Assembly: GCA_014155875.1 (NCBI GenBank)
Contig: JACEFZ010027037.1
Location: forward strand, 1-64,000
Origin: Cepaea nemoralis
Taxonomy: Eukaryota; Mollusca; Gastropoda; Stylommatophora; Helicidae
Reading direction: 5' to 3'
DNA length: 64,000 nucleotides
The notes under the pieces were generated by a model. That model did no database searches, had not been told where the DNA came from, and saw nothing but the letters and a program-made list of their open reading frames with translations. Shown here piece after piece: positions 13,154-23,588 of this stretch. Both the position numbers and the translations under genes were made by a program. The first letter of the stretch is position 1. Each line of letters begins with the position of its first letter.

Positions 13154-13608
13154 ACATATCAAAATATTGTCAAGTTATGACATTTTTAGGGGCTAATAGT
13201 GTGGCGGAAGCAGAATATCAGTTAACCAAAATAAATTTGGTTGACTGGAGAAACAAAACAGAAACTGAAGCCTTTTGGAGTGAAGTTAGACAATTTAAAG
13301 ATGCCTCAGGTAACAGTCCATTCTGTGAGCTCTTTTAATGTGTGATGTCTGCCATGATACTACCCCATTCAAATGCTGATGTGGAAAGATTCTTCAGTAC
13401 TATGAATTATACAAAATGTAAACTAAGAAACAGGATGAAACTTGACCTCTTAAGTGCTATCTTGACAATAAGATTTGGCCTGATGAGAGCAAGAAAATGC
13501 TGTTCAACTTATCAGCTCTCTGATCGTGTATTAAAAGAAATTGGAATAGCTAAAGAATACCAAAGTCATTTTGAATCTGAAGCTTCAACTTCATCATACA
13601 CAAGCTAA
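13154..13608 (+). pseudogene. hAT transposase pseudogene, C-terminal dimerisation half
   Basis: Continues the protein interrupted at 6590: NLVDWRNKTETEAFWSEVRQ and FKDASGNSPFCELF (about 13232-13337), a stop, then AMILPHSNADVERFFSTMNY and KCKLRNRMKLDLLSAILTIR (from about 13351). The hydrophobic, NADVER-FF-type segment is the hAT C-terminal dimerisation domain. The stop codon at about 13336 and the LTR insertion make it non-functional. Confidence 0.85.
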
Positions 13609-13683
13609 GTGCACCTTGTGAGACAGACATCAGTGAAGATGAGGACGTGATTTTATAGGTTAAGTCACAACAATTTTTTTATG

Positions 13684-13908
13684 TTGCATATCCCTTACAG
13701 GACGTTGCAGCCAACATCAGCATTTTCAGCTGCTGTTTATGTACTAGGCAAGATTACACTCAGTAGTTTGCCATTGCTTTCTGAGCGACCGGCTCACATA
13801 CCCCCGTAAGTTACCAGCGCGGCTCGAACCGCTGCCGGTTCGGGCGCAGCTGCGTTACTCACGAGAATATACGGGGTTACGGCGAAAGCCCTTCGCCAGG
13901 GAGTGTGG
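13684..13908 (-). mobile_element. tRNA-derived SINE, family B (variant head)
   Basis: The + strand reads GCATATCCCTTACAGGAC, then CTCAGTAGTTTGCCATTGCT, then a head whose reverse complement has a B-box-like GGTTCGAGCC. The same layout recurs at least nine more times in the window. This copy shares its head variant (ACCGGCTCACATACC) with 62767-62995. It lies in the 3' part of the dead hAT element. Confidence 0.7.
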
Positions 13909-14055
13909 CAGTCACATCAATACAATACATACGTAATTTCTGACTTTCTCAATCTGGATACTTCCCAACGAAATCTAGATATTTATTGATGTTGTTTGGG
14001 CCGTTTCTAGATTTTTTGGGTCAAAAAAAAAAAAAAAACAAGTGGCAACCCTAGG
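13909..14055 (+). other. Possible right end of the dead hAT element
   Basis: Contains an A-rich run and ends AGTGGCAACCCTAG, which resembles hAT terminal sequence. No matching left terminus was found, so this is only a suggestion. Confidence 0.3.
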
Positions 14056-14158
14056 AGAATGGAAACTAAAGATACTTAACAGTTTGACATCTTATCATGG
14101 AGAAATATCGGTATTAGACATTATTGGCAATACACGATACCGGAGGCATGGACTGAAA

Positions 14159-14207
14159 GAAGAAGAAGAAGAAGAAGAAGAAGAAGAAGAAGAGAAGAAG
14201 AAGAAGG
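14159..14207. repeat. (GAA)n microsatellite
   Basis: Near-pure GAA triplets about 280 bases upstream of the SNRK start codon. Confidence 0.9.
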
Positions 14208-14485
14208 AATGAGAGTTAAAAAGATTAGGAGGGACATTTTTTAGGAGAGGAGACAATTTCAAGAAATGTGTGGTCATGTGACCGGCACGTCATGCGCAAT
14301 GATCCTGCGCTCTATAAACATTGTCCCATTATGGCAGCCAACATATTTGGCTGAGAACATGGACACTATTATTATTATGCGATTGTGTTTGTGTCTTACT
14401 TTGTAGATATATTCATCGCTGGCCACAATGACCATGAATATTTAAAGCAGATTTCTAAACCTATTCTTTCCCACGCCTTCGAGGG
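14208..14485 (+). promoter_or_regulatory. Candidate SNRK 5' leader / promoter region
   Basis: Sequence between the GAA run and the SNRK ATG. A TATA-like TCTATAAACA sits at 14311-14320, about 170 bases before the ATG. No initiator or splice acceptor is convincing, so a further non-coding exon upstream is possible. Confidence 0.2.
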
Positions 14486-15075
14486 ATGGCGGGGAAGAAG
14501 AAAAGTGGGTATGACGGCAAAATTGCAGGATTGTATGATTTGGAAGAAACGATTGGCCATGGACATTTCGCTGTGGTGAAACTGGCAAGGCATGTTTTTA
14601 CCGGCGAAAAAGTAGCCGTGAAAGTCATCGACAAACAAAAACTGGATGAGGTATCACGGGCCCATCTTTTTCAAGAAGTCAGGTGTATGAAATTGGTTCA
14701 GCATCCTCATGTGGTGCGTTTATATGAAGTTATTGATACTCAAACGAAGCTGTACCTAATCCTGGAACTGGGGGATGGGGACATGTATGATTATATTATG
14801 AAGCATGATAAAGGTTTGGACGAGACATTAGCTAGAAAGTATTTCCGTCAAATCGTGGAGGCAATACTCTACTGCCACAGGTTGCATGTGGTGCACAGGG
14901 ATCTCAAACCTGAAAATGTTGTGTTTTTCAAATAAACTTGGAATTGTTAAATTGACAGACTTTGGGTTCAGCAATGTCTTCGCCCCGGGTAAAAAACTGG
15001 AGACGTCCTGTGGATCGTTAGCCTACTCGGCACCAGAAATCCTTCTGGGAGACTCATATGATCCACCAGCAGTTG
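14486..15075 (+). CDS. SNRK: SNRK serine/threonine kinase, first coding exon
   Basis: Encodes the N-terminal two thirds of the kinase domain of SNF-related serine/threonine kinase, an AMPK-family enzyme activated by LKB1. ATG 14486 is chosen because [20 protein letters not shown] matches the conserved SNRK start. Visible motifs are the glycine loop GHGHFAVV (24-31), the catalytic Lys in VAVKVID (46), HRDLKPEN (Asp 139), LTDFGFSN, and the activation segment [13 protein letters not shown] with the Thr that LKB1 phosphorylates in the family. The frame shifts by one base in a T5 run (14924-14928). One T fewer restores the family length there, so a homopolymer error is likely. The exon ends at 15075 before the donor GTAAGCAAG, in phase 1. 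The next coding exon is at 51154. Confidence 0.93.
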
Positions 15076-15099
15076 GTAAGCAAGTTTCTTCTTCTTCAT

Positions 15100-15200
15100 T
15101 TCCCTCCACTTCTTCCTTGTCCCCCTCCACGTTCTCTCTTCCTCCTCAACCCCCACCCCCTCTCTCTCTTCCTCCTCCTCCTCTTCCTTTTCTTCAGGTG
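15100..15200. repeat. Polypyrimidine low-complexity stretch
   Basis: TTCCTCC/CTCTCTTCC-type sequence just inside SNRK intron 1. Confidence 0.7.
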
Positions 15201-15416
15201 CCTGATCTGGAGATGATGACTCTCCAACCCTATCTGATATTTTTGTTAGGTTTGTTATTTGTTCTGGAAGAATCTCAAAACTGAGAGGGAAGACCAGGAG
15301 AACTTTTAATCAAATAGCGGTGGGAATAATCAGTAGTGTGGCTCTTCGCTGGCTGTTGAATGAGGGGGCGGAGCAGGTATGAGAATGCCCTGAGTGCAGT
15401 GATATTGGTTCTTAGC

Positions 15417-15657
15417 TCAACTCAACTTGCTATCCAGCTGTTTAAACTTTCTCTGTCGTCCTCTGCCTCTCTTGTCTAGTATTTCCCACATGAGTATGCC
15501 AATACATTTCATTTGCTTGTCCTTATGGCTTTGATGAGTGATCTTGTAACACCCAGCAGCTCTCAGTACTTTAGCATTTGGTTTCATCTCCATCCATGCT
15601 ATTCTCAACTTTATTATAAAAACCACATCTCTGCTTCCTCAAATTTCCTCATCATTT
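15417..15657 (-). pseudogene. LINE reverse-transcriptase C-terminal tail
   Basis: The minus strand reads FEEAEMWFL, stops, then RIAWMEMKPNAKVLRAAG, KQMKCIGILMWEILDKRGRG and RQRKFKQLDS. This is the usual C-terminal tail of RTE/CR1-like LINE proteins (RMLRI-W-K-N-VL, GH-MRR, GKRGRGR). Stops and frame breaks show decay. Confidence 0.65.
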
Positions 15658-15674
15658 CATTACTCATTGTCTAG

Positions 15675-16885
15675 CATGTATATCCTTCTACGTGGAAATA
15701 CAGGCTACACCCAACTTGTGCATCCTTCTACATAAAAAAACTGTCCACACATAACTTGTGCATCATTCTACATAGAAGAACTGTCCACACACAACTTGTG
15801 CATTCTTCTATGTAGAAGAACTGTCCACACACAGCTTGTGTATCCTATGTAGAAGAACTGTCCACATACAACTTGTGCATCCTTCTGCATAGAAGAACTG
15901 TCCACACACAACTTGTGCATTCTTCTACGTAGAACTGTCCACACACAACTTGTGCATTCTTCTACGTAGAACTGTCCACACACAACTTGCGCATTTTTCT
16001 ACGTAGAAGAACTGTCCACACACAGCTTGTGTATCCTTCTGCATAGAAGAACTATCCACACACAACTTGTGCATTTTTCTACGTAGAAGAACTGTCCACA
16101 CACAGCTTGTGTATCCTATGTAGAAGAACTGTCCACACAACTTGTGCATTCTTCTACGTAGAACTGTCCACACACAACTTGTGCATCCTTCTGCATAGAA
16201 GAACTGTCCACACACAACTTGTGCATTCTTCTACATTAGAAGAAATGTCCACATACAGCTTGTGTATCCTATGTAGAAGAACTGTCCACACACAACTTGT
16301 GCATTCTTCTACGTAGAACTGTCCACACACAACTTGTGCATCCTTCTGCATAGAAGAACTGTCCACACACAACTTGTGCATCCTTCTGCATAGAAGAACT
16401 GTCCACACACAACTTGTGCATCCTTCTGCATAGAAGAACTGTCCACACACAACTTGTGGCAGTTTTTTCTACGTAGAAGAACTGTCCACACACAACTTGT
16501 GCATTCTTCTACGTAGAAGAACTGTCCACACACAGCTTGTGTATCCTATGTAGAACTGTCTACACACAACTTGTGCATTCTTCTGCGTAGAAGAACTGTC
16601 CACACACAGCTTGTGCATTCTTCTACGTAGAACTGTCCACACACAGCTTGTGTATCCTTCTACATAGAAGAACTGTCCACACACAACTTGTGCATCCTTC
16701 TATGTAGAAGAACTGTCCACACACAACTTGTGCATCCTTCCACGTAGAACTAACTGTCCACACACAACTTGTGCATCCTTCCACGTAGAACTGTCCACAC
16801 ACAACTTGTGCATCCTTCTACATAGAAGAACAGTCCACACAGAACTTGTGTATCCTTCTACATAGAAATACAGGCCACACCCAAC
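15675..16885. repeat. 40-bp minisatellite with an 18-bp palindrome
   Basis: About 30 units of AACTGTCCACACACAACTTG followed by TGCATTCTTCTACGTAGAAG. The best units contain TTCTTCTACGTAGAAGAA, a perfect 18-bp palindrome across the unit boundary. Variants lack AGA (37-bp units) or have CTGCATAGAAGAA or CTATGTAGAAGAA. Short Cys-rich open frames here are a product of periodicity. Confidence 0.95.
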
Positions 16886-16909
16886 TGTTCAGTAAGTGGA
16901 TTTTTGCAC

Positions 16910-17030
16910 TTAACTGTCATAACTGTGACGCACCTCTACTTTCCATTTTCCGCCATCCATTTTTCTTAAGTTCAGACTTACTTTTTTGTGTTTACACTAA
17001 ATCTGTTAATGCTATTTTACAAGTGATAGT
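16910..17030. repeat. Dispersed repeat shared with 31190-31320
   Basis: CTGTCATAACTGTGACGCAC, TACTTTTTTGTGTTTACACT and AATCTGTTAA here parallel GTCATACTGTGGCACACCC, CTACTTTTTGTTTCGCGCTG and AATCTGTTGA at 31190-31290. Two diverged copies of an unidentified interspersed repeat. Confidence 0.5.
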
Positions 17031-17036
17031 CCAGAG

Positions 17037-17155
17037 CAGTGGTTTCCAAACTTGTATTAACTGTCCCCACTTTGCCTCACAGCTAGACCACATTTCTGGT
17101 GCCCCTATGTCCAGAAGGCTGTTGTTATCATCATGTGTAGGGTTGGGAGCCGTTG
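17037..17155 (+). mobile_element. Tiny hAT-type MITE
   Basis: Begins CAGTGGTTTCCAAAC and ends GTTGGGAGCCGTTG, imperfect inverted termini of the hAT CAGTGG type. Flanks GTCCAGAG (17029-17036) and TTCTAGAT (17156-17163) fit a diverged 8-bp nTCTAGAn target duplication. Confidence 0.55.
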
Positions 17156-17247
17156 TTCTAGATTAGTTATAATTTTGAAAGAGTGAGGATTTGCTGTATA
17201 TGATGCAGGACTCTCTCTTTCCCCTACTGTCTCTACCTTCTCTTTTT

Positions 17248-17287
17248 ACCCCTCCCCCCCCCCCCCCCCCCCCCCCTCTCTCTCTCT
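17248..17287. repeat. Poly-C run and short (TC)n
   Basis: About 26 C residues followed by TC dinucleotides. The true length of such a run is unreliable in assemblies. Confidence 0.9.
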
Positions 17288-17319
17288 AATTTAGCTTGCT
17301 TGTTCTTAGTTTAGTTTAG

Positions 17320-17716
17320 TTTAGATTGACGGATCAACAGAGGGATCAACATCACGGCACACAGGTGCAACCCATAAGTGCTCCGTTCTCCTCCTAACTC
17401 AAACATGAGTCTGGAGAAACTCAGCTCAGTGCACCGAACTCCGTAGCACCGCCGAGGATCCTGAAATACTTTGGGTAGATTTTTAACTCGAAATTTTGCC
17501 CAGGCAGCGCCGTTAGGCCACTCTTTTCGATTTCCCACGGCCAAGGGATTTTTTATGTGCGCAACAATACACACAGCGTCCAATCTCACTACCCAGAGAC
17601 CAGGGGAAATTTAGTACTAGAAATCCACGAGAAAAAATTCCGGCATCACCGGGGCTTGAACCCGGGACCTCCAGCACTCGAGGCGGACACCATACCTTGA
17701 GACCACGCAGCCCCCT
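17320..17716 (-). mobile_element. tRNA-derived SINE, family C
   Basis: On the minus strand the head starts near 17716 with GGGGCTGCGTGGTCTCAAGG (A-box-like). After GTCCGCCTCGAGTGC comes the strong B box GGGTTCAAGCCCCGG (about 17664-17650). The body runs to TTAGTTTAG repeats near 17320. Head layout and polymerase III boxes show tRNA origin; the anticodon is not assigned. Only one copy seen in the window. Confidence 0.65.
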
Positions 17717-17730
17717 CTTTGCTTGTTGTT

Positions 17731-17861
<131 letters not shown>

Positions 17862-17919
17862 GCACACATAATCCTAACTCCGAGTGTCCTAAATTACCTT
17901 TGGCAGAAAATATATTGCA

Positions 17920-18155
17920 AAGCATAGCAAGTACAGGACATTGCTGTCAACACCAGCATTTTACTGCTGTTGTTGTCTTTTCAAGTTTATGTTCAGTAGT
18001 TTGTCATTGCTTTCTAAACGACCGGCTCCCTTACCAATTTGTTAAAACCCAACACAATGTGGTCTGCTGCCAAATTGGTCGCAGCTGTGTTTCGAAAGCA
18101 GATAAGCATGCTCAAGATTCGCATCCATGAGCCCTTAGCCACGGTGACCGGCAGC
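17920..18155 (-). mobile_element. SINE family B copy
   Basis: Carries ACAGGACATTGCTGTCAACA, TATGTTCAGTAGTTTGTCAT, AATGTGGTCTGCTGCCAAAT and CAGCTGTGTTTCGAAAGCAG; the last, reversed, holds the B-box-like element. Full length but diverged. Confidence 0.75.
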
Positions 18156-18159
18156 AAAC

Positions 18160-18570
18160 ACCTACATATTTTAAATGTACCCAAGCTTAAAAGAGACTTT
18201 AAAAAAAAAAGAGACTAACATAAGACCGCTTAGTGTATTTCTCAGTTCAACTATGGAAAAAACTTCCACCGCAAATTAAAGATACCACTAAGCTTTACAC
18301 ATAAAGTCACAAGCTATAGGAAGACAACCAGTGCAGATTATACACCCTCCTTAAAAACTATATTATAATACAAATCACTCTCCTATCCTGTTCTACAGTA
18401 TATTTTTCTGATCCTCATGACCATAACTATAATAATAATCATTATTATTTCATCTAGAATCTAGATGGAGATAATACTGTATGTGCTAATGCTTGTGTGT
18501 ATGGAAGGTGATAGACTTGATGTTAGACATTGATCCTCTTACTCAGTTCTTAACATTTCGAAAGTAAAGT
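18160..18570. other. No recognisable gene
   Basis: AT-rich intronic sequence with a short A run near 18200; nothing else seen. Confidence 0.5.
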
Positions 18571-18582
18571 TTGTATGTTCAG

Positions 18583-18617
<35 letters not shown>

Positions 18618-18627
18618 GATCATCTCT

Positions 18628-18664
<37 letters not shown>

Positions 18665-18750
18665 TTTCTCTTTTTTCCCTTTTTCTCTCTCTCTTCTTCT
18701 TCTTCTTTTTTCTCTCTCTCTTTCCCCTTTTCTTTTTTTTTTTTTTTTTG
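18583..18750. repeat. (TC)n and T-rich low complexity
   Basis: CT dinucleotides with short breaks grading into TTCTTC and a poly-T run of about 18. Confidence 0.9.
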
Positions 18751-19016
18751 TTTCCTTATTATTTTCTTTCTGTGAAAGGTGGTTATTTGTTGCTCCTTAG
18801 AATTGTTTTAAAATATTTTTTCTAACCTAGATTTTCTTTCATTTTTTGTTCTTCTAAATTTTGTTTTTCTGTATTAATTAAACATTGTTCTTCTTTATAT
18901 TTTTTTTCTAAAATTAAGTTTTTCTTCCATAGGTTTTTTGGGTTTAGTATGTTATGACATTTTTTGTCTGGTTAGTTTTTCTTCCTACCTTTAGGGTTAT
19001 TATATTTTTGTTCTGA

Positions 19017-21488
19017 TTAGTATTGTTGCTGTCTGAGCCTTAGTATTGTTGCTGTCTGAGCCTTAGTATTGTTGCTGTCTGAGCCTTAGTATTGTTGCTG
19101 TCTGAGCCTTAGTATTGTTGCTGTCTGAGCCTTAGTATTGTTGCTGTCTGAGCCTTAGTATTGTTGCTGTCTGAGCCTTAGTATTGTTGCTGTCTGAGCC
19201 TTAGTATTGTTGCTGTCTGAGCCTTAGTATTGTTGCTGTCTGAGCCTTAGTATTGTTGCTGTCTGAACCTTAGTATTGTTGCTGTCTGAACCTTAGTATT
19301 GTTGCTGTCTGAGCCTTAGTATTGTTGCTGTCTGAGCCTTAGTATTGTTGCTGTCTGAGCCTTAGTATTGTTGCTGTCTGAGCCTTAATATTGTTGCTGT
19401 CTGAGCCTTAGTATTGTTGCTGTCTGAGCCTTAGTATTGTTGCTGTCTGAACCTTAGTATTGTTGCTGTCTGAGCCTTAGTATTGTTGCTGTCTGAGCCT
19501 TAGTATTGTTGCTGTCTGAGCCTTAGTATTGTTTCTGTCTGAGCCTTAGTATTGTTTCTGTCTGAGCCTTAGTATTGTTGCTGTCTGAGCCTTAGTATTG
19601 TTGCTGTCTGAGCCTTAGTATTGTTGCTGTCTGAGCCTTAGTATTGTTGCTGTCTGAGCCTTAGTATTGTTGCTGTCTGAGCCTTAGTATTGTTGCTGTC
19701 TGAACCTTAGTATTGTTGCTGTCTGAGCCTTAGTATTGTTGCTGTCTGAGCCTTAGTATTGTTGCTGTCTGAACCTTAGTATTGTTGCTGTCTGAGCCTT
19801 AGTATTGTTGCTGTCTGAGCCTTAGTATTGTTGCTGTCTGAGCCTTAATATTGTTGCTGTCTGAGCCTTAGTATTGTTGCTGTCTGAGCCTTAATATTGT
19901 TTCTGTCTGAGCCTTAGTATTGTTTCTGTCTGAGCCTTAATATTGTTGCTGTCTGAGCCTTAATATTGTTTCTGTCTGAGCCTTAGTATTGTTGCTGTCT
20001 GAGCCTTAATATTGTTTTGTCTGAGCCTTAGTATTGTTGCTGTCTGAGCCTTAATATTGTTTCTGTCTGAGCCTTAGTATTGTTTCTGTCTGAGCCTTAG
20101 TATTGTTTCTGTCTGAGCCTTAGTATTGTTGCTGTCTGAGCCTTAATATTGTTTCTGTCTGAGCCTTAGTATTGTTTCTGTCTGAGCCTTAGTATTGTTT
20201 CTAGTCTGAGCCTTAGTATTGTTGCTGTCTGAGCCTTAGTATTGTTGCTGTCTGAGCCTTAGTATTGTTTCTGTCTGAGCCTTAGTATTGTTGCTGTCTG
20301 AGCCTTAGTATTGTTGCTGTCTGAGCCTTAGTATTGTTGCTGTCTGAGCCTTAGTATTGTAGCTGTGTGAGCCTTAGTATTGTTGCTGTCTGAGCCTTAG
20401 TATTGTTGCTGTCTGAGCCTTAATATTGTTTCTGTCTGAGCCTTAGTATTGTTGCTGTCTGAGCCTTATATTGTTGCTGTCTGAGCCTTAATATTGTTGC
20501 TGTCTGAGCCTTAATATTGTTTCTGTCTGAACTTCAGTATTGTTGCTGTCTGAGCCTTAGTATTGTTTCTGTCTGAGCCTTAGTATTGTTGCTGTCTGAG
20601 CCTTAGTATTGTTGCTGTCTGAGCCTTAATATTGTTTCTGTCTGAGCCTTAGTATTGTTGCTGTCGGAGCCCTAGTATTGTTGCTGTCTGAGCCTTAGTA
20701 TTGTTGCTGTCTGAGCCTTAGTATTGTTTCTGTCTGAGCCTTAGTATTGTTTCTGTCTGAGCCTTAATATTGTTGCTGTCTGAGCCTTAGTATTGTTGCT
20801 GTCTGAACCTTCAGTATTGTTGCTGTCTGAGCCTTAGTTTGTTCTGTCTGAGCCTTAATATTGTTTCTGTCTGAGCCTTAGTATTGTTGCTGTCTGAGCC
20901 TTAGTATTGTTGCTGTCTGAGACTTCAGTATTGTTGCTGTCTGTAGCCTTAGTATTGTTGCTGTCTGAGCCTTAGTATTGTTTCTGTCTGAGCCTTAAGT
21001 ATTGTTGCTGTCTGAGCCTTAGTATTGTTGCTGTCTGAGCCTTAGTATTGTTTCTGTCTGAGCCTTAGTATTGTTGCTGTCTGAGCCTTAGTATTGTTGC
21101 ATGTCTGAGCCTTAGTATTGTTTCTGTCTGAGCCTTAGTATTGTTTCTGTCTGAGACTTAATATTGTTGCTGTCTGAGACTTAGTTTTGTTGCTGTCTGA
21201 GCCTTAATATTGTTGCTGTCTGAGCCTTAGTGTTGTTTCTGTCTGAGCCTTAGTATTGTTTCTGTCTGAGCCTTAGTATTGTTGCTGTCTGAGCCTTAGT
21301 ATTGTTTCTGTCTGAGCCTTAGTATTGTTTCTGTCTGAGCCTTAGTATTGTTTCTGTCTGAACCTTAGTATTGTTTCTGTCTGAGCCTTAGTATTGTTTC
21401 TGTCTGAGCCTTAGTATTGTTGCTGTCTGAGCCTTAATATTGTTGCTGTCTGAGCCTTAGTATTGTTGCTGTCTGAGCCTTAGTATTA
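19017..21488. repeat. 23-bp satellite, about 107 copies
   Basis: The unit is TTAGTATTGTTGCTG followed by TCTGAGCC. The first 370 bases are almost uniform. A TTAATATT variant first appears near 19387 and a TTTCTG variant near 19540, and both become common to the right. A few units carry single-base indels (near 20930, 21100, 20465). No open frame is conserved because 23 is not a multiple of 3. Confidence 0.97.
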
Positions 21489-21689
21489 ATAGTTTTAATG
21501 TGATGAGCACATATATATCCTCATTGTGAAAATCTGTCCAACTTCATCAGAATGTGTTTGTTGATGTAGTTTTTGTGTGTGGCTGTTTGGTTATGATTTT
21601 TACGACATAATGTTATGAACAAGATAGGTCACCTGATCAGTGAATGAGCTGACATATACAAATGTAGGAGTTCTCCGCTGCTAACCCTA

Positions 21690-22047
21690 CAGATCTCCAT
21701 CCATCCATCCATTATGTGCCATGCCGGTAAGCGTGGGCGGTCATATTTTGCCATCTCACTTGATCACCAGAGTCGTGGATCAGCTCAGTGTTTCTGTCTC
21801 GACCATGCCACGAGGCCAAGCCATCCAGGTATTTGCTTCTAGGTCTTCCTCTTGGTCTGTTCCCTTCGATCTAACCAGTTGTCACCAAGTTCTCCAATTC
21901 ATTTCTTCTCATAACATGCCCAAAAAATTTTGACTGTCTGCGTCTAATATCTCTAATCAGTTTACGATCTTCATTTGTTTCTTGAAGGACTTGTTCATTG
22001 GTCTTTCTGGCTGTCCATGGTATTCTTTGCATTTTTCAAGATCAAAC
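21690..22047 (-). pseudogene. LINE reverse-transcriptase C-terminal tail
   Basis: Reverse complement of the tail seen on the + strand at 56900-57255. On the minus strand CCATGGACAGCCAGAAAGAC encodes PWTARKT, followed by NEQVLQE, RRRQSKFFGH, RRNELENL, and then RPRGRPRSKY and the final HDSGDQV. The 3' boundary has an ATGGATGG-type short tandem. Confidence 0.75.
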
Positions 22048-22089
22048 TAGGAACCTATTTTTCCTATATATCTACAGAAGACGTTTGGA

Positions 22090-22470
22090 GCACATATGAA
22101 TATTCAAAGCAATGTATTCCCTTAGTGAATGTACACACAGGAGCCACAACCAGCATCCTGCATAATTTCTTGCCTGGCTATTTTGCTGCATCTTGTGTCA
22201 TTATCGATTAGGTGATTTCAATCTTTGCTATGCAAACAGGACTTACTCTTAAATCTCAAACTACCGTGGGGATGACATACTCCACATTCTAACAATATCA
22301 GTGACTATGTTTTTAATATTTCAGCCAATGCATTATTCGTTTACTCTCGTTATGTGAAATATAACTGCAGTATGCACCTGACGAGACGCAGCGAAATATG
22401 CTAGACAAGAAATCATGCAATATTTTATTTGTGGATTCTGTGTTTACATACGAATATGTGTCTGTGGAAG
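22090..22470. repeat. Inverted repeat (foldback) around a 180-bp spacer
   Basis: CCTGCATAATTTCTTGCCTG at about 22157 pairs with the reverse complement of CTAGACAAGAAATCATGCAA at about 22401. The similarity extends outward through ACACACAGGAGCCACAA and TTGTGGATTCTGTGTTTAC. This is an imperfect inverted repeat about 100 bases long on each side. It may be two opposed copies of one dispersed repeat or a foldback element. Confidence 0.55.
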
Positions 22471-22745
22471 TCAGCATGGCTGAATGGATAAGAATGCATG
22501 GTCTTAAACATCCGGTGTGCTGATGCCGAGGTAGGTGGTTCAGCCCCTACACGGGACAGTTGGACTAAAATGTCTTCTTATCCTTGACTTGGGGACGTAG
22601 ATTACAAGTACCTCAGAAGTCGGAGTGGGTTCGCCTGATGGCAAGGGACACTGGTAATAGGGAAAGCTAACCCACACACAAAATTCAGTCCGGTGCTACT
22701 AGAAGTAGAGTATTGACTACGCTTGACTTCAAAGTGAGCGAGAGA
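22470..22745 (+). mobile_element. tRNA-derived SINE, family A, copy 1
   Basis: A-box-like ATGGCTGAATGGATAAG, B-box-like GTGGTTCAGCCCCTAC, then a body containing GAGTGGGTTCGCCTGATGG and TAGGGAAAGCTAACCC. The same body recurs at 61641-61920. The head layout, with a long variable region, resembles a class II tRNA (Leu or Ser), which is inferred. Confidence 0.75.
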
Positions 22746-22775
22746 GAGAGAGAAAGAAAAGTGTGTGTGTGCACT
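22740..22775. repeat. (GA)n and (GT)n microsatellites
   Basis: GAGAGAGAGAGAGA then GTGTGTGTGTG at the SINE 3' end. Confidence 0.8.
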
Positions 22776-22979
22776 ATGAAAGTGATCCTTTGCGCCAGGG
22801 GTAGCAAACCTTTTTTTTCTACTCAGAGCCATTTTGGATATTTGTAATATCATTCACGGGTCATACAAAACAATACGCTTAAAAATAATCCTGCTCTACT
22901 AGGCCAAACATGTATAATGCATGCTTAATCTGGGGACTGGAATTGCTTCTCTTTTGGTGAGGCGTGTGATGTTAGCTGG

Positions 22980-23178
22980 TAATTATTGATGATTGCGCAT
23001 TAAGTAACTAGATTTATTGATGATTGTGCATACCATTCCTAGATTTATTAATGATTGTGCATACAGCTCCTAGATTTATTGATGATTGCGCATAAAGTTC
23101 TGGATTCATTAATGCTTGTGCACACAGTTCCTAGCTTTGTTGATGATTGCGCATATAGTTCCTGGATTTATTGAATTT
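22980..23178. repeat. Degenerate 31-33 bp tandem repeat
   Basis: Six units of CTAGATTTATTGATGATTG followed by TGCATACAGTTC, considerably diverged. Confidence 0.85.
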
Positions 23179-23179
23179 C

Positions 23180-23588
23180 GAGGTCCGCCTTCGGCTGCCT
23201 TGGCAGGGTCAGGCCAACTGTTTTCGCCGGCCAGAGGTTCTCCACCCGATTATTTTACACAATAAACATAAATAGACGCATGAGCGACACATACATACAC
23301 GCACAGAGAAAGTCTGGTATTGACCCAAAAATTACCGCTTCAGGTTTTAAACAGTCAGAATTATGATTAATGACACACTCGAAGTGATAGGATAACATTT
23401 AGCAGCCCGGTTTGGTGCGTGGTGCCTACGCAGTGAGGGGGCTTCCTACAGCATATACGTATCGATAAGGCAGGCGTGATCAAATAACGATAATCCTGAG
23501 TTTGTTGCGTATTTGACTGACGCGGCAAGCCAGACGAGGGATTAGCTTTATGTAACTACAGACAAAACTGACAGCGGCGCGTTTGTGT
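23180..23588. other. No recognisable gene
   Basis: Intronic sequence, somewhat GC-richer than its neighbours; no domain or repeat recognised. Confidence 0.45.

Noticed and set aside
15768..16684. Cys-rich repeat open frames on the minus strand
   Set aside because: Periodicity of the 40-bp minisatellite; frames change at every 37-bp variant unit.
15675..16885. CRISPR-like regular palindromic repeats
   Set aside because: There are no unique spacers, no cas genes, and the context is a eukaryotic intron.
17300..17325. Telomere-like TTAGTTTAGTTTAG run
   Set aside because: Only a few units of TTTAG, not TTAGGG, at the end of a SINE; simply a SINE 3' repeat.
17650..17716. Candidate genuine tRNA gene
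   Set aside because: Boxes are good but the acceptor stem does not close and a long non-tRNA body follows, so it is a SINE head.
22370..22400. Hammerhead-ribozyme-like core CTGACGAGACGCAGCGAAA
   Set aside because: The CTGANGA and GAAA boxes are present, but the eight bases between them do not form a stem II beyond the closing pair, and no matching stem I with a cleavage site was found.
22795..22865. CAGGGGTAGCAAACC, resembling a hAT terminus
   Set aside because: Only one end is recognisable and no matching right terminus or target duplication was found.
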